Shown here piece after piece: positions 54,901 through 63,979 of a DNA stretch of 64,000 nt. The DNA is from Hormoscilla sp. GUM202 (GTDB lineage: Bacteria; Cyanobacteriota; Cyanobacteriia; Cyanobacteriales; Desertifilaceae). Below the pieces are notes generated by a model. The model did not search any database. It had not been told where the DNA came from and worked only from the letters and a program-made list of their open reading frames with translations. Both the position numbers and the translations under genes were made by a program. Location: the NCBI GenBank assembly GCA_005518205.2, contig RFFC02000013.1:119603-183602 (forward strand), given 5' to 3'. The stretch's first letter is position 1, and every line of letters starts with the position of its first letter.

Positions 54901-56421
54901 CGCCTGGATCAGGGGATGGGTGGGACTGACTTCGTTATCTCGATAGGCCCCGATGGTTAAGATATATTTGCTATCCCTGTCAGTCATCAGCAGCTCAATT
55001 AACTGCAAAGATGCTGCATCTGCCCACTGTAAGTCATCCAAGAACAGTACTAGAGGGTGTTCTGCTTTGCAAAAGACACCGATAAATTGGAGAAACACCC
55101 GATTAAAGCGGTTTTGGCCTTCCGATGGTCCCAGTTGCGGCACTTCTGGCTGGGGACCGATAATCAGTTGCACTTCCGGAATCACATCTACGATCACCCG
55201 ACCGTTCGGTCCCAGGGCCTTTCCTAGTTCTGTACGCCAAGCCGCCAGTCTCTGAGAACTTTCCGTCAACAGCATACTGATCAATTCCGAGAACGCTTGA
55301 ATCACCCCTGAATAGGGGATATTCCGCTTGAACTGGTCGTACTTGCCAGTAATAAAATAGCCCCGTGCCTTGACGATCGGTCTCTGGACCTCATTGACAA
55401 TTGCTGTTTTCCCAATCCCCGAGTAGCCGCTGACCAGCAGCATCTCCGCTTCTCCCTCTTGGGATACCCAAGCGAAAGCCTTCATCAGGGCCCTTACTTC
55501 CTCTTCCCTGCCATAGAGTTTTTGCGAAATCAGCAGTTGCGAGGGGCGATCGCGGCTTCCGGGAACAAAGTCCGACAGCGATCCTCCAGCAAGCAGCCTC
55601 TCCAGGCATATTTTCAGGTCATACTTTAGTCCCGCCCCACTTTGGTATCTCTCTTCCGCCCTCTTGGCCAACAGTTTCATCACGATCGCCGCCACTGCCT
55701 CCGGTATCTCCGGGTTTACCTGCTGGGGCCATACCGGTTGTTTGGCAATATGGCAGTGAACCAATTCCATCGGGTCACTGCTGATAAAAGGGAGCCTGCC
55801 CGTTAGCATTTCATATAAGGTCACCCCCAAGGAATAGAAATCCGTCCGGTAGTCGATCGAGCGATTCATCCGACCAGTTTGCTCTGGTGACATATAGGCC
55901 AGGGTTCCTTTTAGATTCCTATCTCCTTCCCCGACCTGGCCTGGCGTGGCGTTGGTAAATGCCAAGCGCGAGGCTATGCTAAAGTCCGTCAGCCTTACCT
56001 CCCCTGTTCCCTCATCAATGATGATATTTGATGGTTTGATATCCTTATGAATAATCGGCATTTTATGCAGTTCCTCCAAGGTGTCTGCGATCGCGATCGC
56101 GATCTGCAGATATTTTGTGAGGGAGTATTTTCGTCGCACCACCCTACTCAGGGATTTCCCGCCAATATCTTCTAAGATGAGAGCATATCCATTCTCATAT
56201 TTTTCCAGGCCGTAGGGTTTAATAATCCCCGGACAGGCTACATTTTCCAGTATTATATATTCCTGTCTTAACCGAGCTATTTCTTCCAGGGTTGGATAGT
56301 CGGAGTTCAGTGCTTTTACGATAATTGGCTTTTGGTCTAGTTCTCGGATCCCGCGATAAATAGAGGTGCGGACGCCAAATATAAGGAACGAGGTGATTTG
56401 GTATCCCGGCAGTTCGATCAT
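51890..56421 (-). pseudogene. PknB-AAA-GAF multidomain kinase, truncated and frameshifted
   Basis: The first 1405 codons are open: Ser/Thr kinase (about 1-270; IIHKDIKPSNIIID, LTDFSIASRL, GTLAYMSPEQTGRMN), AAA/NACHT-like ATPase (Walker A LLVSGYSGIGKTAIVNE, Walker B LVLFLDDLQWADAAS), helical TPR-like region (about 650-1270), and the start of a GAF domain (LPALLEAGLAISNEMVLERL). The frame stops at 52204 (ALPID). The homologous sequence continues in other frames (LINYVDRKKHNPILDEAHKD, then ILCTSIVRQGKLMGILYLEN), so there are two frameshifts, and the expected C-terminal histidine kinase is missing. It is a signalling gene in decay. Confidence 0.85.
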
Positions 56422-57005
56422 GATTGTCTCTCCCTACTGCAAATTTTATAGCTGCAAGTTTTCTATCATATCACAAGCCGACCAGTCTGTGTATATAATA
56501 ATCGGCGGCTTTTCTCGTTCTCTCGTTCCCTGGGAACGAGCAATCTGAGGCTCCGCCTCTTGTGAGCTTTCTCTCGTTCCCTGGGAACGAGCAATCTCCT
56601 ATGTGCTCCGCCGTCGAGGCCAGGAGGCAGAGCCTCAACGGAACGTGACCAGGGAGACCCTGGTCACGAGGGTGTGGTCAAAACCCGTTTCTCTCGGAAC
56701 GAGCAATCTGAGGCTCCGCCTCTTGTGAGCTTTCTCTCGTTCCCTGGGAACGAGCAATCTGAGGCTCCGCCTCTTGTGAGCTTGTGATTTCTGGGACTCC
56801 TATGTGCTCCGGCCAGGAGGCAGAGCCTCAACGGAACGTGACCAGGGAGACCCTGGTCACGAGGGTGTGGTCAAAACCCGTTTCTCTCGGAACGAGCAAT
56901 CTGAGGCTCCGCCTCTTGTGAGCTTTCTCTCGTTCCCTGGGAACGAGCAATCTGAGGCTCCGCCTCTTGTGAGCTTGTGATTTCTGGGACTCCTATGTGC
57001 TCCGG
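56422..57005. repeat. Tandem ~191-bp palindrome-rich repeat
   Basis: GTGACCAGGGAGACCCTGGT occurs at 56647 and 56838 (191 bp apart). GGCCAGGAGGCAGAGCCTCA occurs at 56618, 56813 and 57004. AATCTGAGGCTCCGCCTCTT occurs at about 56541, 56707, 56758, 56899 and 56950. Each unit contains several short hairpins (CTCGTTCCCTGGGAACGAG; GAGGCAGAGCCTC). No gene. The array has cut off the 3' end of the neighbouring RTX-type gene. Confidence 0.85.
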
Positions 57006-57633
57006 CCAGGAGGCAGAGCCTCAACGGAAAGATTGTAGCCAATTCCTATGGCGGACAATTTTCCTGGCGCTGATAACTGGATCAAGTCCGCGCCATTCTC
57101 AAAGTCGCCGATGGTCGTATGGTGGTCGAAGCGCGGGTCCCTGGTCTTCTCGTCATGGGCCACCTGCAAGGAAAAAATATCCGCACCCTCGTTTCCATAA
57201 AGCATATCTTTTCCATCGGACCAGTTGAGGATATCGTCTCCACTTCCGCCTATGAGGGTATCGTCTCCAGCTCCGCCATAAAGAGTATCATTTTCATTTT
57301 CGCCATAAAGCATATCTTTTCCATCTCCGCCATAGAGGCCATCGTCTCCACTTCCGCCATAAAGAAGATCATTTTCACTTCCGCCATCGAGGCCATCGTT
57401 TCCAGCTCCGCCTATAAGGGTATCTTCTCCAGGTCCGCTATCGAGGTCATCGTTGCCCCCGTTTCCGTCACCCGTGAACCGACTACCGTGACCCCATGCC
57501 AGTTATTGACTTCTGAAGCATCGGGGGGAGTTTCGCTGGTGAAGTCCCAGCCTGTATTGTTTTTCCAGCGCTTCCCAGAAGTACTGTTATAGAGAGCCTT
57601 CAGGGTTTGATAATCATTGGTATTTATTGTCAT
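57006..57633 (-). pseudogene. RTX-type calcium-binding repeat protein, frameshifted and truncated
   Basis: It starts MTINTNDYQTLKALYNSTSG, KRWKNNTGWDFTSETPPDAS, a segment like the N-terminus of leucine-rich-repeat proteins, then goes out of frame near 57460. In the other frame there are nine-residue GGxGxDxLx repeats (GPGEDTLIGGAGNDGLDGGS, GGDGKDMLYGENENDTLYGG) and a C-terminal ADIFSLQVAHDEKTRDPRFD unit. The 3' end runs into the 191-bp repeat array. Secreted calcium-binding function is expected for intact relatives; this copy is broken. Confidence 0.8.
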
Positions 57634-58426
57634 TGCTTACTTCCGAGAAAAAAGTTCCTCATTATTTAAGATCTCGCCGGCTCTTCTGGCAGGTGTCTTC
57701 TGCCCCGGGCTGGTGGGCTTCCTCTGGCGAAACCACCAAAGCCGTGGCGATTGTATCTGTCTGACCCACCCATTCGATGCTTTCTACCGCCGGGGCCCCC
57801 CGAGAGCGCCAAAACTCCCCAACTAGAGCGACCGTGTCGTCTCCGGTCGCGGCCAAGTCCCTATTGTCCCATTTTACAAGCAGCTTCCATCAGATCTCTC
57901 TAAGGCCCAGCAGCATGAGCTGGTTTTTATCACCTTTCGACTATAGTACGCCAAATCCCGGACAGGCGATCGACCAAAATCAACCTTTTTCACAAAAAAC
58001 ATCCACCTATTTTTTGCCTACCTGCACAAAATGGCAATTTGTCAATCCCCTTCGAATCAACCAATTTGTGCCTGCCTGCACAAAATGGCAATTTGTCAAT
58101 CCCCCTAAATCAACCAATTTGGGCATCGAAAATCAACCTTTTTGGCATGATACTCGCCGGTTGGGGGCGAGAGCGCTTTCCATCCTCGAAGGAGGCGAGA
58201 AGATCTCAGAACCACAACCACCGGCGATCGCACTGAGGGAAAATCCAAAAAAAGCGCTCACACCGAAAGAAGCGTGAGCGCATTAGGGCGATCGCCTCAC
58301 AGACTGCGAGAGCATCGTTCAGTACGCCGGTGCCAGCAGGTGACAACTGCGAGTCATAACCTCCCAGGGAAGGAGCCTGTATACGCCGGTGCTAGCAGGT
58401 GGCGATCGCCATCAATAAGGTGCCAC
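57634..58426. other. Spacer with small tandem repeats
   Basis: TGCACAAAATGGCAATTTGT, then CAATCCCC, is duplicated at 58023 and 58078 (55-bp period). TACGCCGGTGC(C/T)AGCAGGTG occurs at about 58322 and 58382. A minus-strand open frame at 57662-57856 (64 codons, GDDTVALVGEFWRSRGAPAV) has no recognisable family and is not called as a gene. Confidence 0.5.
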
Positions 58427-58549
58427 GAGAGCATCTCAAGAATGCATGAAGAAACCCGGTTTTGTGGAAAAACTGGGTTTCTGGGCTAGTATAGCTGGTA
58501 ACAGCATGTTCAGATCCCCGCAGCCAAGAAGCAAAACTGGGATGCACCC
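58427..58549. mobile_element. Probable 123-bp MITE with ISKra4-type ends
   Basis: The left end is GAGAGCATCTCAAGAATGC. The reverse complement of the right end is GGGTGCATCCCAGTTTTGC. The interior carries the palindrome AAGAAACCCGG...CTGGGTTTCT (58449-58482). It truncates the minus-strand DUF29 gene. The left end is degenerate, so boundaries are approximate. Confidence 0.55.
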
Positions 58550-58868
58550 AAGCCCGATCGATAATGTCTTCTTGGTTAACCATATCTTCTATAGTTTCTG
58601 GATCGTATTCTCTTGATGCCACCTCTAAAGCAGCTTCACCTATCGCATTGGGATAAGCTGATTCTAATAGTAAACGTAACTCTAAAGGTGGCAAGTAATA
58701 ACCTCCTGCTTTACGCCGTTTGTTCTTCTCTCGAATTCCCGGCACTGAATTTACAATAGATACATCCCAAGAATGAGTCGTGCGATTTTCTACCTGCTGT
58801 TTAATCAAATGCAACAGGATAATTATAGCATAACTGCGAATGGTATTGATGATGTTTTTTCTACTCAT
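58550..58868 (-). pseudogene. DUF29 protein, copy 2, truncated at both ends
   Basis: MSRKNIINTIRSYAIIILLH, then LIKQQVENRTTHSWDVSIVN, GGYYLPPLELRLLLESAYPN and EYDPETIEDMVNQEDIIDRA match the middle and C-terminal part of DUF29 proteins. The N-terminal region (present in copy 1) is missing. The C-terminus is replaced by MITE-encoded residues (WVHPSFASWLRG...) running to 58392. It overlaps the end of copy 1 by 8 nt (ATGAGTAG). Confidence 0.75.
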
Positions 58869-59292
58869 CGGGAGGAGAGATTAATGTCAAGGCATTCTTG
58901 ATAATTTCTTGTTTATCGATCGCCTTTTCCAATTCAGCAGTTTCGTATTGGCCTTCAGCCACTTCCAGAGAAGCTCGATCGATCGCCATAGGATAGGCAG
59001 TTTCTAGAACTTGCCGTAACTCTTCTGAACTGAGATAATACCCTTCCATCTGATAGCGCTTATTGCGCTGCTGAATTTCCCGAACGCTATTTCTAATATA
59101 GACATCCCAGGAACGAGTCGTGCGATTTTCGGCTTGCTGTTTAATCATATATAGCAACATAATATTAGCATAGCTGCGCAGACTATTAAATTTGTCGTCG
59201 CGACTCATTTCTTCCAGTTATTCGACCAGCAGTAATGCGCCGGAGATATCTCCTTGCAACAGTCTGTATTTGAGATTAAACAATTTTTCCAT
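58861..59292 (-). pseudogene. DUF29 protein, copy 1, with an in-frame stop
   Basis: ATG at 59292 with GGGAGGGAA upstream begins MEKLFNLKYRLLQGDISGAL. A TAA at 59218-59220 then interrupts LLVE*LEEMSRDDKFNSLRS, where a glutamate codon (GAA) is expected, and the frame continues with LLYMIKQQAENRTTRSWDVY and YYLSSEELRQVLETAYPMAI to SPPDE. One nonsense substitution explains it. Reinitiation at the ATG at 59206-59208 would give a 115-residue protein. DUF29 proteins are of unknown function and multiply in cyanobacteria. Confidence 0.75.
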
Positions 59293-59369
59293 AACCATTT
59301 CCCTCCCAGGCTATTGATATTGTATCATCAAGAATGTCAAGGAATGATAATGCCCTTAATTTGCTCTTT

Positions 59370-59675
59370 TTATGCTAGCAGACTCGCCAGCATTCGCTGT
59401 TCTCCTATCCATTCGTCGAAGTCTAATATATGCTGAAATTCATCATTGTTAAACCGATGCAAAAACTCTGCTGTTGATAATTGATATTTAGCGTCAAATT
59501 CCTGGAGGCGCTTTTCGGTTTGCCGGATGCCCTCTACTGAGGTTTGTAGTGAGGACGGGAAGTCCTCACTACAAACCTCAGAAAAATCGATCGAGCGCAA
59601 TGCCGCTGCCAGGGCCCTCTCGACCAGGGGTCTTAAACTACCTGGATACTTGGATATCAGCAGAAGTTCTTCCAT
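59370..59675 (-). CDS. Small hypothetical protein with in-frame palindrome
   Basis: 101 residues: MEELLLISKYPGSLRPLVER, then a palindrome-encoded insert (EVCSEDFPSSLQTSVEG), then IRQTEKRLQEFDAKYQLSTA, EFLHRFNNDEFQHILDFDEW and IGEQRMLASL. The C-terminal part resembles small helical cyanobacterial proteins often found in pairs with uncharacterised partners. I cannot name the family. A truncated duplicate of the 5' part lies at 61905-62175. Confidence 0.55.
   Translation of the reverse strand: MEELLLISKYPGSLRPLVERALAAALRSIDFSEVCSEDFPSSLQTSVEGIRQTEKRLQEFDAKYQLSTAEFLHRFNNDEFQHILDFDEWIGEQRMLASLLA
59538..59580. repeat. 19-bp perfect palindrome inside a coding frame
   Basis: TGAGGTTTGTAGTGAGGAC (59538-59556) pairs exactly with 59562-59580 around GGGAA. 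It interrupts the helical protein without breaking the frame. Confidence 0.9.
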
Positions 59676-59916
59676 GTTCTCGAATGAATGATTACAACCA
59701 ACGCTATCTGTATTTTAATTATAGCCCCATAGGTGTCAGGTAGGCGGTGCCTGCTCTCCTCTCCGCCTTCGCTAATGCGCTCAGGCTAGCGCTGCGCACG
59801 CTTCGCTGCTGCGCGCTCGGGATGCGCTCGGTCGAGCGAAACCTTTTGGTGAGCACCGCCCACTTGTTTATTGGTACCGATCTATTGATGGCATTCTCAA
59901 ATATTAGGGATATGCC
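59676..59916. other. Spacer with CG-rich small repeat
   Basis: It contains a run of GCGCTGCGCACGCTTCGCTG-type words (59790-59830), similar to a stretch within miaE at about 2455. No gene. Confidence 0.4.
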
Positions 59917-60804
59917 TTACTCGGAAAACTGCTGGACAACTTCAACAGTGATTGAGAGCGCTTCTGCTACTTGCTCGGTGCTCAAACCGAGAGCCAATAA
60001 TCGGGGAATTGCCTCCTGTTGTGACTGTTCAGCTTTTTGAGCCCGTGCCCGTTCTTGTTCGGCCCGTGCCTGTTCTTGTTCAGCACGTTGGCGCTCCAGT
60101 TCGGCACGTTGGCGCTCCAGTTCGGCTCGCTCATTGCCTAGGAGTAACAGATTTCCCCGAGCGTCCCACCACCGCATCCACGGCTGATTTTGATTCAGAT
60201 AGACGCCATGCCATACTCCCAGCTCTACTCCTAAAGGTGGTATGGGATAATGTCCTCGTTCATTGGGTACTTGTCGAAGGTAAGTCCCTCCTTGCAAATG
60301 GTAAAATTCCAATGTGCCATTTTTGACAATATATATCCCGTAGTAGGGAATGGAGATCATTTGCTCGTAAACCCAGAATTTTCCCGGTTTGATGACTGTC
60401 CCATCTTCTTCGAGCGACATGGGCGTGTTGTCCCGTTCCGGTTTCCCATTACTACTGGCAAACTCTAAGGCTACTAAGGGTCTTACGTGTTCTTTCCAGA
60501 GGACATAGGAACGCCGAATCTCTTTTTCTAATCTGGGAGGCACTCCTGGCACGTAAAACCAGTCTGGTGCTTCGGCACCGCTTTCTGGCGGATCCGTTTC
60601 TTTCCAGTATATGCCGCAGTCTTGTCCGATCGCGTATTGTCCGTCCGGGTGCAACTGCTCTAATATTGGCAAGAGGGAATCTGTGAGAATTATGCTTTGA
60701 GGATGTTCTTGGAAGTTTTTCACAAATGTACCGTCTGACTCTGGCAGTTGGGTGTGATCCGGTAGTAATTCCGGTTGTACTTTTTTGAATGTTGTCTGGA
60801 CCAT
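59917..60804 (-). CDS. Uma2-family protein with heptad-repeat tail
   Basis: 295 residues. The PD-(D/E)xK-like core includes DGQYAIGQDCGIYWKETDPP, APDWFYVPGVPP, WKEHVRPLVALEFASSNGKP and FWVYEQMISIPYYGIYIV. The C-terminus has an expanded coiled coil with exact heptads (RAELERQ, RAELERQ, RAEQEQA, RAEQERA) and a short HTH-like end (IPRLLALGLSTEQVAEALSI). The heptad DNA is itself a tandem repeat (60045-60130). The ATG at 60804 begins MVQTTFKKVQPELLPD. Confidence 0.82.
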   Translation of the reverse strand: MVQTTFKKVQPELLPDHTQLPESDGTFVKNFQEHPQSIILTDSLLPILEQLHPDGQYAIGQDCGIYWKETDPPESGAEAPDWFYVPGVPPRLEKEIRRSYVLWKEHVRPLVALEFASSNGKPERDNTPMSLEEDGTVIKPGKFWVYEQMISIPYYGIYIVKNGTLEFYHLQGGTYLRQVPNERGHYPIPPLGVELGVWHGVYLNQNQPWMRWWDARGNLLLLGNERAELERQRAELERQRAEQEQARAEQERARAQKAEQSQQEAIPRLLALGLSTEQVAEALSITVEVVQQFSE

Positions 60805-60923
60805 TTTCTTTTACTCTGTGTCAAAAGTGGATAGGGTTTCTCTTTCAAGATGTGGTAGGACAACATGCAGACAGCATAAGGGTTTTCAGCCCTCGACTGC
60901 ATACTGCTATATACTATTCTATT

Positions 60924-61820
60924 GTGCGAGACGTTCGGGTGTAATCTAGGGCAATAATGCCCTGAGACAACCCAAACCGGTTACATAAGCCGGGGAACTG
61001 TGGAATCATTGTGGGTCCAAACCCCACCCTCTAGATACGAGAGGTACACCGGTCCCAACTGCTGCGGAGTGTTATCACCGGCGGTGGAGAGCAGGGACTC
61101 AAATGTAGGATATCTGGCAGCCTAAGCCGGAAAAGCCGCTAGGAAAGGTGCTCATGGTTAACGATAAGTGAAGCTGTATAAACCTCGTAATGTATAACCA
61201 GCGAAATAAGGCTTTATGCGCTGGAGCCAAAAGGCAATAGTAGGTGTGGATATCCGTGATTGATGGATATCTCGTATTACAACAACCCTCTCGGGGCAGT
61301 GCAGCGACCTAAAAGCATCGTATTGATTCCATGGAACGTTATAACCTCAGTGGTGCTATTTGCCTGGTATGTCCATCGGGTGAATAAGTTAGATAACAAG
61401 CGCCTCACTGGGGAGGGATGTCCTAAGAAGCCAACGTCCGGGGTAATGCTCGGAATATGCTGACGTGGGACGGAGATAATAGGAGGCAACAGGAACTGTA
61501 GTTCGATGCGTTAAATGCCCGCCAGCATGCTGGTTACTGGTAAAACTGCTTCTAAAAGCGCGAGAAGGGGGCAACGCCCTCGGTTGGCAGAATAACCACT
61601 CGTCACCACGGAACCATGAAGGCTACTGGTAGAGGATTAATCTCCCGTTGTACGCCACGGGATAAGAATGAAGAACAGGTTGCAAGGGGATAAAGGAGCA
61701 ATCCGGATAAAGCCCTGTCCATGACAATGGACCTATTACCCAGGAGCCGTGTGCGGTGAAAATCGCAAGCACGGTTTTGAAAGGGAGGGTTGGGAAGCGA
61801 TTCCCAGCTCGACCCCGACC
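60924..61820 (+). ncRNA. ORF-less group II intron
   Basis: About 897 nt beginning GTGCGAGACG. Domain V is clear at 61745-61780 (GAGCCGTGTGCGGTGAAAAT, then CGCAAGCACGGTTTTGAAAG), followed by a domain VI hairpin (GGGAAGCGATTCCC). The internal region matches the intron at 41508. No reverse transcriptase ORF. The 3' boundary (GACCCCGACC) is set by similarity to the other intron. It lies downstream of the divergently oriented Uma2 gene start. Confidence 0.82.
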
Positions 61821-61904
61821 CCATCCATTGCGAGTTCAGGCTCTATTGGTTTATTTTACGGCCCGAGCGCCGTTCCCATAGGAGCGGCTCCCTCGCAGAA
61901 GACT

Positions 61905-62175
61905 GGGGAAATGCCGCAGCCAGGGCCCTCTCGACCAGGGGTCTTAAACTACCTGGATACTTGGATATCAGCAGAAGTTCTTCTATGTTCTCGAGCATCG
62001 GTCCATTAATAATACTTGACAAATTAAAAAATATGTGCATAAACAGAAAATAAACATTTTCCGATCTCCCCCTTTCCCCCTCTCCCCCTCATTCCTTTAC
62101 CCAAAATATGTTCTACTGGACCGACGCTCTAGAATGAATGATTACAACCAACGCCATCTAGATTTTAATTATAGC
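61905..62175. repeat. Truncated duplicate of 59595-59725, split by a MITE
   Basis: 61905-61992 matches the 5' part of the small gene at 59595-59680, and 62130-62175 matches 59684-59727 (GAATGAATGATTACAACCAA). Between them (61993-62129) is a 137-bp element with ends GAGCATCGGTCCA and, reverse complemented, GAGCGTCGGTCCA, which shares AACATTTTCCGATCTCCCCC with 49358. The third intron is inserted immediately after the duplicate. Confidence 0.75.
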
Positions 62176-63923
62176 GTGCGATTCGTTTAGCGTAAATCAC
62201 CGGTCATAAACCAGTGAAGGACCGCTACCAGGGCATCATCAGCCCTGAGAACTTACAGATGATGGTGGTGAAAGCCCACCCCGACTCAGCAGGAGTGACA
62301 GCGCCAGCCCCACGGTAGCGATGGCATCAATCCGTGAAGCGGGCAGGAAAGGCGCCCTGACTGGTAGCCTAAACCGGTCATCGCCGAGCAAGTGACTATG
62401 GTGAGCATAAAGCAAAGATTTGCAGCGTCGTCAGAAAAAACCAGTGAAATAAGGCTTACACACTGGCCCAAAAGGGAAAGGATATAGGTCATTGGCGGAT
62501 GCTATACCGACCAATAAGCACTGACAATAAACCCGGCGCAGGGAATCCACCCTAAGGTCACGAACAATCATATGTAGGAACGAGATAAACCGGTTGGAGC
62601 ACTCTCCATCATAAGGTCGATTCGATGGAGTAGCCACCACAGGCGCAATATCTGCTCTCATCAGGCAGGGCACAACTGGGAAAGATTGAGTGGAGAAGCA
62701 AAAGCCCACTGGTAATAGGTGGGATACGCCGACGCCCTCACGATTTCGTAAAAGTAGTAAGTAAGTAGCAGTTCATATGTCACGGAACATCGACAATAGG
62801 CGAATGTATGACTGGAAGGCAATACCCTGGCGCAAGCTGGAAAGGGTGGTCTTTAAGCTGCAAAAGCGCATCTACAGAGCGGCAAAAGAAGGCAACAAAC
62901 GTAAGGTACGCAAGCTCCAAGGTCTGTTATACAGGTCATGGTCCAACAAAATGATATCGGTACGACGGGTAACACAACAGAATCAGGGGAAAAAGACCGC
63001 AGGGATAGACTGCGTCACGGCGCTGAAACCTTCAGAACGGCAACCACTGGTAAGGCAGTTAAGACTCACCAGAAAGGCCAAGGCCAAAGCCACGCGACGA
63101 GTGTGGATACCGAAGCCCGGAAGAGATGAAAAACGGCCATTAGGAATACCCACAATGTACGACCGGGCATTACAAGGAGTTGTAAAAAATGCGTTAGAAC
63201 CCGAATGGGAAGCGAATTTTGAACCTAACTCTTATGGATTCAGGCCAGGACGAGGGTGTCATGATGCAATCGAGGCAATATTTTTAGCCATCAAACAAAA
63301 ACCCAGATGGGTTCTGGATGCAGATATTGCGAAATGTTTTGACAGAATTGACCATTCGGCTCTCCTAAACAAACTGAATACTACATCACTAATCCGTAGA
63401 CAAGTACGGGCATGGCTAAAGGCCGGGGTGATGGACTCGGGAGTCTTTCAACAAACCACAGCGGGAACTCCCCAAGGAGGGGTAATATCTCCATTGCTGG
63501 CCAATATAGCCCTCCATGGGTTAGAAGAAAAAGTGATGGAACTCGCCAAAGGGAGGGATGAAAAAGCAAAGTTAACGGTAGTAAGATACGCCGACGACTT
63601 TGTGGTACTACATGACGACCGGTCAATGATAAAAAAAGCAAAAAGAGAAGTCGAAGAATGGTTAGCAAGGATAGGACTAGAATTGAAGGCCGAAAAAACA
63701 CACATATCCCACACATTGGAAGGAAAAGAACCGGGATTCGATTTCCTAGGATTCAACATCCGACAATATGAGGTGGGGAAATACAGAAGCGGCAAATCAA
63801 CCCATGGAGCCATCCTTGGATTCAAGACACTGATTAAGCCCAGCGACAAATCCATCAAGAACCATAAAGAGGAACTAGCCAAAATAGTTCACAGCCATAA
63901 AGCATTACCGCAGACAACACTAA
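62176..63923 (+). mobile_element. Group II intron with IEP, 3' end lost to an IS
   Basis: Starts GTGCGATTCG directly after TTTTAATTATAGC, the same sequence as at 59711-59726. The RNA region (62176-62770) contains the usual group II 5' domains, including CAGTGAAATAAGGCTTACAC shared with the other two introns. The intron-encoded protein begins at 62777. Domains V/VI are not present before the ISKra4-type end at 63924, so the copy is interrupted. Confidence 0.85.
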
Positions 63924-63979
63924 GGGTGCATCCCAATTTGGCAATGAGCAAAAATACTTCATTGTTAAACTGTCACTAA
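62777..63979 (+). pseudogene. ltrA: Group II intron reverse transcriptase/maturase, C-terminally truncated
   Basis: About 383 residues of genuine IEP: N-terminal RT0-RT1 (WKAIPWRKLERVVFKLQKRI, KKTAGIDCV, RRVWIPKPGRDEKRPLGIPT), RT core with NSYGFRPGRGCHDAI, WVLDADIAKCFDRIDHSALL, AGTPQGGVISPLLANIALHG and catalytic VRYADDFVVLH. The frame then leaves the family at HKALPQTTL and ends in IS-encoded residues (RVHPNLAMSKNTSLLNCH). The maturase X domain is mostly missing and the HNH region absent, so splicing and retrohoming functions should be lost. Confidence 0.88.

Noticed and set aside
56540..57020. Possible CRISPR array from recurring GAGGCTCCGCCTC words
   Set aside because: Spacing is irregular and the intervening sequence is itself repeated as ~191-bp units.
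57662..57856. Minus-strand 64-codon frame upstream of the RTX pseudogene
   Set aside because: There is no family resemblance and no RBS-supported start. It could be a fragment of a lost gene, but there is too little evidence to call it.
62286..62709. Minus-strand frames in the third intron 5' region
   Set aside because: They are antisense to structured intron RNA and lack protein-family features.
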